From positions 1 to 64,000 of the forward strand of contig NZ_MNPW01000020.1 in the NCBI RefSeq assembly GCF_001983175.1: a stretch of DNA of 64,000 bases, read 5' to 3'. The position numbers were made by a program, and so were the translations under genes. The stretch comes from Pseudomonas cedrina subsp. cedrina. GTDB taxonomy: Bacteria > Pseudomonadota > Gammaproteobacteria > Pseudomonadales > Pseudomonadaceae. The notes beneath the pieces were generated by a model. The model did no database searches. It was not told the origin of the DNA and saw nothing but the letters and a program-made list of their open reading frames with translations. Shown piece after piece: positions 7,822 to 16,116 of this stretch (the stretch's first letter is position 1; each line of letters opens with the position of its first letter).

Positions 7822-9444
7822 TCAGCGCTGCTTGTAGACGTCTCGAAGACGTGTGGTTGCGGCGGTATGGCCGATGTAGTTGCGCACGTCGGCATGGATC
7901 ACCACTTCATCCACCATCTGTGAGACCGGCATGATGGCTCCGGCCTGTTGGTCGTAGAGGGTCTGGATCTGGGCGTAGATCTGCCGCTGGCGCTCGGGGT
8001 CACGCTCGCGCTCGGCTTGCTCGATCAGTTGATTGAGCTGCGGATTGAAGAACGAGGTGCGCCAGCCCTGGAAGTTGCTCAGTTTGGCTTCGGTGCGGTT
8101 GTCCGGGTTGTACACCAGGGCACGCAGGCTCGAATGCGGATGACGCTCCGCCCCGCCGCCGCCACGACCGACAAGGATATCGAACTGGCGGTCGCGCATT
8201 GCCCCATAGATCTGGTTACCGGTGCCGGTGATGATCGTCGCCTGGATCCCCGCCTGGGCCAGCGTCGCTTGCAGGCTGGTGGCGATGTTTATGAACGGTG
8301 GATCGGTCAACGAGCGAATGGTCACTTTAAAGCCTTCGGCATGTCCGGCCTGCGCCAGCAGCCGCTTGGCCTCGGTCACGTCCAGGCGATAGCCCGGATC
8401 GTCCAGGCGTGCCGGCAGCCCCAACTGCAAGGGCCGCTGGTTGATCACCCCGTAGTGCGGCATGACCACCTCGTTGATGCCCTGGTAGTCAATCAGCAGG
8501 CGTATGGCCTGGCGCACGCGGATGTCCTGGAACAGCGGCTGCTGCATGCTTAGCGCTACGTAGTACAGCGTGCCGCGGGCGATGCTCTGGATGCGCACTT
8601 CATCGACCTTGCCCAGCGCCTTGATGTCAGTGGCGGCCATGCCGCGGGCGACATCCAGGTCGCCGCGCTCGACCATCAGCCGCAGCGCCTGGGATTCGGT
8701 CATGTTGCGCATGATCACCCGGCGCAACTTCGCCGCGCCGCGCCAATAGTCGTCATGACGACTCATCAGGATCACATCATTGGCGCGCCAGATGTCGAGC
8801 TTGAACGCGCCGGACCCGGCCGTGTGAGTCGCCAGCCAAGCTGCGCCTTGATCATTACCGACCTGATGCTGCAAGGCCACGCTACGATCGATGATGAAGG
8901 CGCTGGGCGAGGTCGCCAGGGTGTTGAGCACCAGCATCGGATCGGTACTGCGCGGCAACTCCATGACAAAGGTGTGCGGCCCTTCGGCGCGCATCAGTTG
9001 GGCGACGTTGTCGGCGGTGAAACCGTAGGCTTTCCAGGTCGAAGCCAGGGCGCGGTTGAGGGTGACCACGCGCTGCAACGACCAGGCGACGTCTTGGGCG
9101 GTCAGTGGCGCCCCCGAGTGAAAACGTACGTCGTCGCGCAAGTGGAAGGTCAGGCGCATGCGATCGGGGCTGACTTCCCAGGTATTTGCCAGGGCGGGAA
9201 TCAGCGTGTCCGGCTGCGCCGCATCCTGCTCCAGGAGCATGTCGTAGACGTTGGCGTTGACTTCGGCGACCTCCAGGCCCGTCGCCGCGGCAGGGTCCAG
9301 GGACAGCAGGTTGATCATGCTCATGCCCACCACCAATTGGTCGGGGGGCGTTTCGCCTTGGGCCAGGCTGACGGGCACCTGCACTGCGCACAGGGCCACG
9401 GTGACACACAGCAGCCTGGTCAGGCGCTTGGGCCAGAGATTCAT
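7822..9444 (-). CDS. ABC transporter substrate-binding protein, family 5 (peptide/nickel type)
   Basis: A 540-residue periplasmic binding protein of the SBP_bac_5 family. A signal peptide covers about residues 1-29 (LLCVTVALCAVQVPVSLAQG). The family features VGMSMINLLSLDPAAATGLE, the TWEVSPDRMRLTFHLRDDVRFHSGAPLTAQDV block (about 90-120) and SLTD-PPF near 380 are present. Members bind di- or oligopeptides, but also opines, heme, oligosaccharides and other solutes. The genetic context (enolase-superfamily enzyme upstream, small porin downstream) makes a peptide less likely than a sugar-acid or amine-derived substrate; this is inference. AGGA precedes the start. Confidence 0.9.
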   Translation of the reverse strand: MNLWPKRLTRLLCVTVALCAVQVPVSLAQGETPPDQLVVGMSMINLLSLDPAAATGLEVAEVNANVYDMLLEQDAAQPDTLIPALANTWEVSPDRMRLTFHLRDDVRFHSGAPLTAQDVAWSLQRVVTLNRALASTWKAYGFTADNVAQLMRAEGPHTFVMELPRSTDPMLVLNTLATSPSAFIIDRSVALQHQVGNDQGAAWLATHTAGSGAFKLDIWRANDVILMSRHDDYWRGAAKLRRVIMRNMTESQALRLMVERGDLDVARGMAATDIKALGKVDEVRIQSIARGTLYYVALSMQQPLFQDIRVRQAIRLLIDYQGINEVVMPHYGVINQRPLQLGLPARLDDPGYRLDVTEAKRLLAQAGHAEGFKVTIRSLTDPPFINIATSLQATLAQAGIQATIITGTGNQIYGAMRDRQFDILVGRGGGGAERHPHSSLRALVYNPDNRTEAKLSNFQGWRTSFFNPQLNQLIEQAERERDPERQRQIYAQIQTLYDQQAGAIMPVSQMVDEVVIHADVRNYIGHTAATTRLRDVYKQR

Positions 9445-9512
9445 GGTTCAGTCCTTTCTTATATTTATAAAGACTTGTCGCCCGGGCCATCAGCCTCAGG
9501 CGTTGAACGGGA

Positions 9513-10667
9513 TCAATGTCGGGACAAGGTGTTGGCCTCGATATACGCGAAGTTGATGTCTTCGCCCAATCCTGGGCGATCGGACAGGTGCACAAAACCG
9601 TCGGCATCCATGGGGTCGACGATACTGTTGAGGTGCGCCGGGACCTCTTCATAGTCAAGGAACGGGTGCAGCAGGCCGCGTTCGTACCACCGGCAATTGC
9701 TGATGGCACCGACCACCGCCAGGTTCGCCGCGCCATTGCCATGGACCTCGCAATCCATGCCGAACGACTCGGCCAGGTGCGCCACCTTCAGGCACGGCCC
9801 TATGCCACCGACCCCAGCCACGCCGGCGCGCAGGATGTCACACGACTTCTGGGTCACCCAACTGGCGCGGCTATGAAACTTGCCGGCGATGCTCTCCGGG
9901 CCCAGCACCGGAATGTCCAGGTTGGCGGCCAGCCATGCATAAGACTCCGCCGAATCTTCCATCATGGGCTCTTCGAACCACGCGAAATTCAGCTTCTGTA
10001 GCGCCTTGCCAATGGTCAGCGCGTCCATGCGGCTGTACCAGTGATAACCGTCGAGCATCAGCGCGATATCCGGACCCACTGCCTCACGCACGGCGGCGCA
10101 GGCCTGGATGTCCATCTGCGGATTCGGCGCGAAGGAAATCGGCGGCATCCAGGTGTGCAACTTGATGGCCTTGTAGCCGCGCTGCACCAGCTTTTCGGCG
10201 AACTGGCCGTACTCATCCGGCGTCGACAACCCACCCGGCAAATCATCGCCGCACATCGTCGAGCCGTACGCCGGGACCTTGTCCCGATAACCGCCAATCA
10301 ATTTATGCACCGGCACCTTGAACGTGCGTCCGGCCAGATCCCACAGCGCTTGCTCCACCAGCGCCAGCGCCCGGTCGGTGAATTGCCCGGCACTGCCGCG
10401 CTGCCAGTGCGCCAGGTCTTGCCAGATGCTTTCGCGGTCCATCGGATCGCGGCCCACCAGCACTTTGCGCACGAAGGATTCAATGATATGCGGACGAATC
10501 AACTCAGGCGGACCAAAGGCGTAGCCCTCGCAACCATCGTCGCAACCGATTCGCAGCAACGCCATCTTGATCATGACCTCATCGCCCGGATGGGCGTGAC
10601 CGGCGCTGTCCTGGGCACGGCGCGAAGGTGTGGAAAAGACTTCGACGTGAACGCCTGTGATTCTCAT
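9513..10667 (-). CDS. Enolase-superfamily (mandelate racemase-type) dehydratase or racemase
   Basis: A 384-residue enzyme. Metal ligands are D206 (LMLDGYHW), E232 (WFEEPM) and E258 (LGPES). The second barrel strand carries K169-x-H171 (IKLHTW) instead of the KxK of mandelate racemase, while the Asp-His dyad D277 (CDILR) and H309 (CEVHG) is present. So it belongs to the mandelate racemase subgroup and probably dehydrates an acid sugar or epimerises an alpha-proton. Enolase-superfamily epimerases of hydroxyproline betaine are known, but use a lysine pair that is not kept here. It is the first gene of the transport operon and lies directly behind a palindromic operator. Function beyond class is not determined. 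Confidence 0.85.
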   Translation of the reverse strand: MRITGVHVEVFSTPSRRAQDSAGHAHPGDEVMIKMALLRIGCDDGCEGYAFGPPELIRPHIIESFVRKVLVGRDPMDRESIWQDLAHWQRGSAGQFTDRALALVEQALWDLAGRTFKVPVHKLIGGYRDKVPAYGSTMCGDDLPGGLSTPDEYGQFAEKLVQRGYKAIKLHTWMPPISFAPNPQMDIQACAAVREAVGPDIALMLDGYHWYSRMDALTIGKALQKLNFAWFEEPMMEDSAESYAWLAANLDIPVLGPESIAGKFHSRASWVTQKSCDILRAGVAGVGGIGPCLKVAHLAESFGMDCEVHGNGAANLAVVGAISNCRWYERGLLHPFLDYEEVPAHLNSIVDPMDADGFVHLSDRPGLGEDINFAYIEANTLSRH

Positions 10668-11094
10668 AGAGGGAGCACCTTGTTGTTATTGTTCATTTGT
10701 ATGTCGTCATACAACATGTAGGATTATTCTGATGTTTCGTGGGGGATGTCAATCAAAAAGCTCGACAAAAATGAAGAAAAGCCACGGATTCTTATAAATT
10801 GAGTTTTTTATAGAGAATGTCGTCATACCACCAAAGGGGTAGCACCAGGCTTCGCCGCAGGAGGGCCAGGGTTGCTGGGAAGTTGAAAACCGAAGCGCGG
10901 GGATAGAGCAAGCTTGCTTGCGATTGCATTCAAGTGGCGGCTGTCAAAATAGCCTTGCAGTTGGGGAAGCAATAATCTGTGGATACCGTTTTTCAGCAAT
11001 GGCTGCAAACCGGTTCGCTCACCACAAATGCCGTCAATTACTCTGCCAGCAATGGCCGGAAGCAGGGATGACCCGAATAGATTCGAGCGGGGCC
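10668..11094. other. Intergenic region holding operon promoter; 3' half without a gene
   Basis: The first 160 bases are AT-rich and carry the control region of the enolase operon, including a palindrome at 10697-10714. Bases 10831-11094 show no reliable gene: the one longer minus-strand frame overlaps the end of the EamA gene, has no ribosome site and matches no family I know. It may be decayed sequence. Confidence 0.5.
10697..10714. promoter_or_regulatory. Operator-like palindrome TTGTATG-N4-CATACAA
   Basis: Two perfect 7-bp arms separated by TCGT lie 30 bases before the start codon of the enolase-superfamily gene. Symmetry and size suit an FCD-type GntR dimer, and two such regulators are encoded at 1.8-3.4 kb. 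A second copy of the core, differing at one of 14 bases (ATGTCGTCATACCA), lies at 10817-10830, about 116 bases further upstream. Confidence 0.6.
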
Positions 11095-11982
11095 CTACCC
11101 TTTCACCTTGATCGCATACAAACCACCGATAATCACCATTGCGGCCCCTACTACCGTCCACATGTCAGGCAGCTCGCCAAATACGAACAGGCCTATCAGC
11201 GTGGCAAACACCAGAAGCGTGTAGTTGAAAGGCTGGAGCGTAGACGCGGCTGCGTATCTGAGCGCTTGGATAAGTAAAAGCTGGGCCACTACACCGGTTA
11301 TCGAAAGAACACCGATCAGGGCCCATTGCCTTGCGCTTGGAGAAACCCAACCGGGAAGACCCAGCGAGGTGATGGCTATCGCGCCGAAGAACCCCATGTA
11401 GAGCATGTTCGTGGCAAACGAATCACCTTGGCTGATGCGTCGGGTCAGCACGCTGAAAACAGCGAACCCCAAGGCCGATAGCAGTGGGATAAGCGCAGCC
11501 AGCTCAAACACACCGGTGCCAGGTCGAAGTATGACCACCGTACCCGCGAACCCGATAGCGGCGGCGATCCATCGGCGCACGCCAACGTATTCACCCAGGA
11601 ATGCGCCTGCCAAAGCCAGGGTCATCAAGGGGAACACCGCGTACAGGGCATGCATTTCAGCCATCCCCAGGTAGCGCAGCCCTAATCCAAACAGAGCGAT
11701 CTCACCCACCCCGATCAGCGCACGGATAACCTGAAGATAAGGATGCCGGCTTCGACATGCCGTTCGTAAACTTCCTTGATAAACGCTGTAACCGACAGCA
11801 AAGGCCAGGAATACCCAATAGCGCACCATGACGAGTTGCGCGACCGGGAGATCCTTGACGAGCACCTTGGTGATGCCGTCCTGGCTTGCAAAGATCAGCA
11901 TCGATAAAAGACACAAGATGATCCCAAGTCGAGACCCGGGAACATCGTAATGACGCACAGTGTTTTCCCGCTGGTTGCTCAT
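11095..11982 (-). CDS. EamA/DMT family transporter
   Basis: A 295-residue inner-membrane protein with ten predicted helices in two repeated EamA halves. The first begins LGIILCLLSMLIFASQDGITKVL (about 19-41) and the second about residue 150 (LAALIPLLSALGFAVFSVLTRR). Family members export amino acids, nucleosides or other metabolites. The start at 11982 avoids 41 upstream codons of low-complexity, non-membrane sequence; the bases before it are an odd run of nine Gs (CGCGGGGGGGGGTC). Its neighbours concern betaine or proline-like compounds, so a role in amino-acid efflux during catabolism is plausible, but its substrate cannot be read. Confidence 0.82.
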   Translation of the reverse strand: MSNQRENTVRHYDVPGSRLGIILCLLSMLIFASQDGITKVLVKDLPVAQLVMVRYWVFLAFAVGYSVYQGSLRTACRSRHPYLQVIRALIGVGEIALFGLGLRYLGMAEMHALYAVFPLMTLALAGAFLGEYVGVRRWIAAAIGFAGTVVILRPGTGVFELAALIPLLSALGFAVFSVLTRRISQGDSFATNMLYMGFFGAIAITSLGLPGWVSPSARQWALIGVLSITGVVAQLLLIQALRYAAASTLQPFNYTLLVFATLIGLFVFGELPDMWTVVGAAMVIIGGLYAIKVKG

Positions 11983-12144
11983 GACCCCCCCCCCGCGGCC
12001 TGGGGCACGTTGTAGCCGATCATGGGTAGGAGATGCGTGGCTCGGCCCGCGGATTGATGCGACTATCGCCTGAATATTCGTTCGATGCGTCCGACGCCCG
12101 CACAAAGCGCACCGGACGGCAACACAACTAGCGGATAAGGGTCA

Positions 12145-13044
12145 TTACTGAGCCGGTACCGCTGAGGCGGTCTGGCTGCCGAACATCGCCTCGAAACGGG
12201 GCTTGTTGGCGGCGTAGTACGCTGCAACGACCTTGTCCGCCGAACTGTCACGGGCGGACGCCATCAGCTTCTCCAGGTCGGCCTTGGGAATCTTGAAGTT
12301 GGAGAAGAACCGGGCGACATCGGGGTGTTCGGCACTGAAGCCTTTGCGAGCAATCGCGTGAATTTGCTCGGCCCCACCGAAAACCTGCTTCGGATCATCC
12401 AGGTAGCGCAACGGCCATTTGGCGAACATCCAGTGTGGGCTCCAGGCGTTGACCAACGACCATTTGTCACGCTTGAGGTTGCGATCCAGCTCGCTCAACA
12501 TGCCGGACTCTGAAGAGGCGACCATCTTGTAGCCGTCGAGCTTGTAATCCTTGATGGCCTTTTCCGTCAGTTTGTACTGACCATTGCCCACTTCCGAAGT
12601 CAGGATCTTGCCGCCAAGCTTTTCCCGCACTTCGGGCTTGTTGAGGTCTTCGACACTGGCGATCTCGCTCACGGGAATGGAGGTTGGCACGGCCATGCCG
12701 ATCCGGCCTTCATACAGCACGCCGAGGTCTTCGAGCTTGTCTTTGTATTTGTCGTAGAACGACTTGTGTGTGCTTGGCAGCCAGACCATTGGGATCAGGT
12801 CGATATTGCCGTTAGCCAAGGCCTGGAACTGAATGCCAATGTCGGCCAGCACCAATTTGACCGGTTGCTTCAAGTGGTCGCGCAATGCCGTATCCGCCAG
12901 CTTTACAGCGATTTCGGTATCCGACCAATTCACCCATCCGATACGGATAGGCGTGGGTTCCTCGGCGTGGGCCATCAGGCTACCGGCAGTCATCGCCAGG
13001 CCTGCAAGCCAACCGATACACGTCTTACTGGACAACGTTGTCAT
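12145..13044 (-). CDS. Orphan quaternary-amine ABC substrate-binding protein (OpuAC/ChoX type)
   Basis: A 299-residue periplasmic protein with a signal peptide ending at AHA (about residue 27). The OpuAC fold is shown by RIGWVNWSDTEIAVKLA, IDLIPMVWLPSTHKSFYDKY, a VGNGQYKLT segment and NAWSPHWMFAKWPLRYLDD. The tryptophans and tyrosines would form the aromatic box that holds a trimethylammonium group. There is no matching permease or ATPase gene beside it. Pseudomonas is known to have several such binding proteins (CbcX, CaiX, BetX) sharing one core transporter, CbcWV, so this may be another. It is divergent from the demethylase gene at 13246. The open frame continues upstream but only codes non-secreted sequence; the ATG at 13044 gives the signal peptide. 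Confidence 0.87.
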   Translation of the reverse strand: MTTLSSKTCIGWLAGLAMTAGSLMAHAEEPTPIRIGWVNWSDTEIAVKLADTALRDHLKQPVKLVLADIGIQFQALANGNIDLIPMVWLPSTHKSFYDKYKDKLEDLGVLYEGRIGMAVPTSIPVSEIASVEDLNKPEVREKLGGKILTSEVGNGQYKLTEKAIKDYKLDGYKMVASSESGMLSELDRNLKRDKWSLVNAWSPHWMFAKWPLRYLDDPKQVFGGAEQIHAIARKGFSAEHPDVARFFSNFKIPKADLEKLMASARDSSADKVVAAYYAANKPRFEAMFGSQTASAVPAQ

Positions 13045-13148
13045 GGTGCATCTCCGCGTACTGTATGAATAGTTATTGGCAGGGCAGCAGAAGAGTAAAT
13101 GTCCGATCTTAAAGCAGGGTAATCCCGGGTTTTCCGTCATGCAAGAAA

Positions 13149-13177
13149 AATGTACACCTATGTCGTAATCGTTGACA
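13149..13177. promoter_or_regulatory. Shared 10-bp regulator half-site next to a TTGACA box
   Basis: AATGTACACC at 13149-13158 is identical to the first half of the palindrome upstream of the TetR gene (16865-16874). It lies 13 bases before a perfect TTGACA (13172-13177) that could be the -35 box of the demethylase gene, with TACCGT at 13195-13200 as a weak -10. This suggests the TetR at 16.1-16.8 kb also controls the divergent binding-protein and demethylase genes. Confidence 0.45.
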
Positions 13178-13245
13178 CCCATGAACATTAAACCTACCGT
13201 TATGTCAAAACCAAGCCTGATGTTCTGTTCCCGGAGCGCAACACC

Positions 13246-15282
13246 ATGTCCAGCGATCCCCTGCTGCAGCCCTATAAGATCAAACACCTGACCCTCAAGA
13301 ACCGGATCATGACCACCTCCCATGAGCCTGCTTATCCGGTCGACGGCATGCCGAAGGATCTTTACCGCGCCTATCACGTAGAACGCGCCAAGGCCGGTGT
13401 GGCGTTGACTATGACGGCAGGCTCGGCCGCGGTTTCCCGTGACAGCCCGCCAGTGTTCAACAATGTGCTGGCGTACAAGGACGAAGTGGTCAAATGGATG
13501 AAGGACCTGACTGACGAATGCCACGAGCACGGCGCGGCGGTGATGATCCAACTGACTCACCTGGGGCGCCGCACGCGCTGGGACAAGGCTGACTGGCTGC
13601 CGGTCGTATCGTCGTCCCATCGTCGTGAAGCGTCCCACCGGGCCTTTCCGAAAAAGCTTGAAGAATGGGACATCGACCGGATCATCAAGGATTACGTGGA
13701 CGCCGCCGAACGCATGAAGGCCGCCGGTCTCGATGGCCTGGAACTGCAGGCCTACGGGCACCTCATGGATCAATTCTGGTCACCGCTGACCAACGACCTC
13801 GACGGGCCCTACGGCGGGTCGCTGGAAAACCGGATGCGCTTCACCTTCGACGTCCTGCGCGGCATCCGCCAACGTTGTGGCGAAGATTTTTTGCTCGGGG
13901 TTCGCTACACCGGCGACGAAGACCTGCCCGGCGGCTTCGGTGCCAGCGACGGCCTGCAGATCTCCCACATGCTCAAGGACAGTGGGCTGGTGGACTTCCT
14001 CAACGTCGTGCGCGGGCACATCGATACCGATGCCGGCCTCACCGACGTGATTCCGATCCAGGGCATGCGCAACTCGCCGCACCTGGATTTTGCCGGCGAG
14101 ATCCGCTCGGCCACCGGTTTCCCGACGTTCCATGCGGCCAAGATTCCGGATGTGGCCACGGCGCGACACGCCATCGCCTCCGGCAAGGTGGACATGGTCG
14201 GCATGACTCGGGCGCACATGACCGACCCGCATATCGTGCGCAAGATCATCGAAAAGCGTGAAGAGGACATTCGCCCCTGCGTCGGCGCCAACTATTGCCT
14301 GGACCGTATCTATCAGGGCGGCGCCGCGTATTGCATCCACAACGCCGCCACCGGCCGCGAAACCACCATGCCTCACGAGATCCCAAAGGCAGCGGTCAAG
14401 CGCAAGGTGGTGGTGGTCGGCACGGGCCCGGCGGGCCTGGAAGCGGCACGGGTGGCTGGTGAGCGCGGCCACGCTGTCACGGTGTTCGAAATCGCCGACC
14501 AGCCAGGCGGGCAAATCCGCTTGACGGCACTGAGCGAGCGGCGTCGCGAGATGATCAGCATCATCGATTGGCGCATGGCGCAATGCGAACGCCTGGGCGT
14601 CAAGTTCCACTTCAACACCTGGGCCGAAGCAGACACCGTCATGGCCGAGGCACCGGACGTAGTGATCGTCGCCACCGGCGGCTTACCCCACACCGAAGTG
14701 CTCAAGCACGGCAACGAGCTGGTGGTATCGACCTGGGACATCATTTCCGGCGACGTCAAGCCCGGCCGGAACGTGCTGATCTTCGATGACGCGGGTGACC
14801 ACGCGGCGCTACAGGCGGCCGAGGTCATCGCCAGAAGCGGCGCACAACTGGAGATCGTCACGCCGGACCGCTCGTTTGCGCCAGAGGTGATGGCCATGAA
14901 CCTGGTGCCTTACATGCGCAGCCTGCAAGACCTGAATGTCACCTTCACGGTCACGTACCGGGTCGAATCCGTAGAAAAGCGCGACGGTCAGCTGGTGGCC
15001 AGCTTCGGCAGCGATTACGGCCAGGTGCACAAACAGCGCGTGGTCGATCAGGTGGTGGTCAACCACGGCACCCTGCCCCTGGAAGACCTTTACTTTGAAC
15101 TGCGCCCGCACTCGAGCAATAACGGCGCGGTCGAACAGCACAACCTGATCGCCGGGAAAACCCAGAACATCGTGACCAACCCCGAGGGCCGTTTCCAGCT
15201 GTTCCGGATCGGCGACGCGGTGTCGGCGCGCAACACCCACGCCGCCATCTACGATGCGCTGCGGTTGCTCAAGGACATCTGA
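13246..15282 (+). CDS. NADH:flavin oxidoreductase, DgcA/StcD-like N-demethylase
   Basis: A 678-residue two-part flavoprotein. Residues 1-340 are an Old Yellow Enzyme barrel, with LLQPYKIKHLTLKNRIM at the start and HLMDQFWSPLTNDLDGPYGGSLENR (about 173-197). Residues 385-676 are a dinucleotide-binding half (VVVVGTGPAGLEAARVAGERGH). Between them a reduced cysteine set, C345, C351 and C362, replaces the usual CxxCxxxC iron-sulfur motif. Size and arrangement match dimethylglycine demethylase DgcA and N-methylproline demethylase StcD, which take a methyl group off as formaldehyde. With a Rieske demethylase and a P5CR-like gene in the region, N-methylproline to proline is a good guess. A possible terminator follows at 15305-15320. 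Confidence 0.87.
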   Translation: MSSDPLLQPYKIKHLTLKNRIMTTSHEPAYPVDGMPKDLYRAYHVERAKAGVALTMTAGSAAVSRDSPPVFNNVLAYKDEVVKWMKDLTDECHEHGAAVMIQLTHLGRRTRWDKADWLPVVSSSHRREASHRAFPKKLEEWDIDRIIKDYVDAAERMKAAGLDGLELQAYGHLMDQFWSPLTNDLDGPYGGSLENRMRFTFDVLRGIRQRCGEDFLLGVRYTGDEDLPGGFGASDGLQISHMLKDSGLVDFLNVVRGHIDTDAGLTDVIPIQGMRNSPHLDFAGEIRSATGFPTFHAAKIPDVATARHAIASGKVDMVGMTRAHMTDPHIVRKIIEKREEDIRPCVGANYCLDRIYQGGAAYCIHNAATGRETTMPHEIPKAAVKRKVVVVGTGPAGLEAARVAGERGHAVTVFEIADQPGGQIRLTALSERRREMISIIDWRMAQCERLGVKFHFNTWAEADTVMAEAPDVVIVATGGLPHTEVLKHGNELVVSTWDIISGDVKPGRNVLIFDDAGDHAALQAAEVIARSGAQLEIVTPDRSFAPEVMAMNLVPYMRSLQDLNVTFTVTYRVESVEKRDGQLVASFGSDYGQVHKQRVVDQVVVNHGTLPLEDLYFELRPHSSNNGAVEQHNLIAGKTQNIVTNPEGRFQLFRIGDAVSARNTHAAIYDALRLLKDI

Positions 15283-15304
15283 CCGCACGCGTGCCCTCCC
15301 CGAC

Positions 15305-15323
15305 GCCCCTGTGAAGGGGCTTT
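15305..15323 (+). terminator. Short stem-loop after the demethylase gene
   Basis: GCCCC (15305-15309) and GGGGC (15316-15320) form a 5-bp GC stem with a 6-base loop, followed by TTT. It lies between convergent genes and may end both transcripts, though the U tract is short. Confidence 0.5.
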
Positions 15324-15330
15324 CGGTTCA

Positions 15331-16116
15331 TCAGGCTTGAAGCCCTCGACGGGCAGCGGCTGCACCTTCTTGCAGCGCCTCGCCGATCTGCTCCTCGAAT
15401 TGCCCATGGATCATCACTTGCAAGGCAGCGGCTGTTACCCCACGGTAAGCTACCAAGGCGTCGATCATCTGCTGAGCATCATGACCGACCAGCAACTGGC
15501 TGCTGTTGACCACGACACTTTTAGCGGCAAGTTGCGCGATATCGGCGGGAATGCCGGCGGCCATCGCCTGATTGGCCAGCGCCGTCATCAACAAGGCAGG
15601 GAAAGCCGGGCCCGTGCCAGAGAGCGCCGACAGGTAGTCGATGAAGTCTTCCTGCTGTACCTCTGCGGCGGTGCCCACGCATTCGAACAAGCTCTGCACG
15701 AAGCGTTTCGTCGTTGCCGCCACCTCTGCAAAACAATACCAAGGCGTAAAGGATTGCCCGATCTCCACCGCCGCGTTGGGCATCGCCCGCACCACTGCCG
15801 AAGCCGAGGTCTGCGCGACAATCGTCTGTGCGCTGATCCCGGCCATCAGGGAAATAACGGTCTTCCCCGTCGCGTTGATATTCAGGCTGGCGAAATGCTC
15901 GGGGCGCACCGCGATGATCACCACGTCGCTGCGATCCACCAACGCATGGTTGTCCGTAACCAGGCGAGCGCCTTGTTCAGCCAACGGATGGCTGCCCGAG
16001 CGATTGGAAAGGATCAGGTTTGCCGTCGGCACCAGCCCCTTCGCCAAGACCGCCCTGGCAATCGCGCCGCCCAACCAGCCGGTGCCGCCAATAATCCCCA
16101 GGGTTTTATTGACCAT
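15331..16116 (-). CDS. Pyrroline-5-carboxylate reductase-like protein
   Basis: A 261-residue protein of the ProC fold. The N-terminal Rossmann domain has LGIIGGTGWLG (about 6-16, a GGxGxxG variant), the NRSG turn (selective for NADP-like cofactors) and the VVIIAVRPEHF strand. The C-terminal helical domain has LSGTGPAFPALLMTALANQAMAAGI, the P5CR signature. Real ProC makes proline from pyrroline-5-carboxylate. Here the gene is coupled to a TetR regulator (11-bp overlap) in a betaine/proline-type region, so it is probably a specialised paralog acting on a proline-like imine rather than the biosynthetic enzyme. The start at 16116 removes 31 codons that lie wholly within the regulator gene. Confidence 0.82.
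   Translation of the reverse strand: MVNKTLGIIGGTGWLGGAIARAVLAKGLVPTANLILSNRSGSHPLAEQGARLVTDNHALVDRSDVVIIAVRPEHFASLNINATGKTVISLMAGISAQTIVAQTSASAVVRAMPNAAVEIGQSFTPWYCFAEVAATTKRFVQSLFECVGTAAEVQQEDFIDYLSALSGTGPAFPALLMTALANQAMAAGIPADIAQLAAKSVVVNSSQLLVGHDAQQMIDALVAYRGVTAAALQVMIHGQFEEQIGEALQEGAAAARRGLQA

Noticed and set aside
10823..11161. 112-codon minus-strand frame
   Set aside because: Overlaps the 3' end of the EamA gene, has no ribosome site and no family resemblance.
13045..13773. Long N-terminal extension of the betaine-binding protein frame
   Set aside because: It runs through the divergent demethylase gene; the signal peptide and a clear ATG place the start at 13044.
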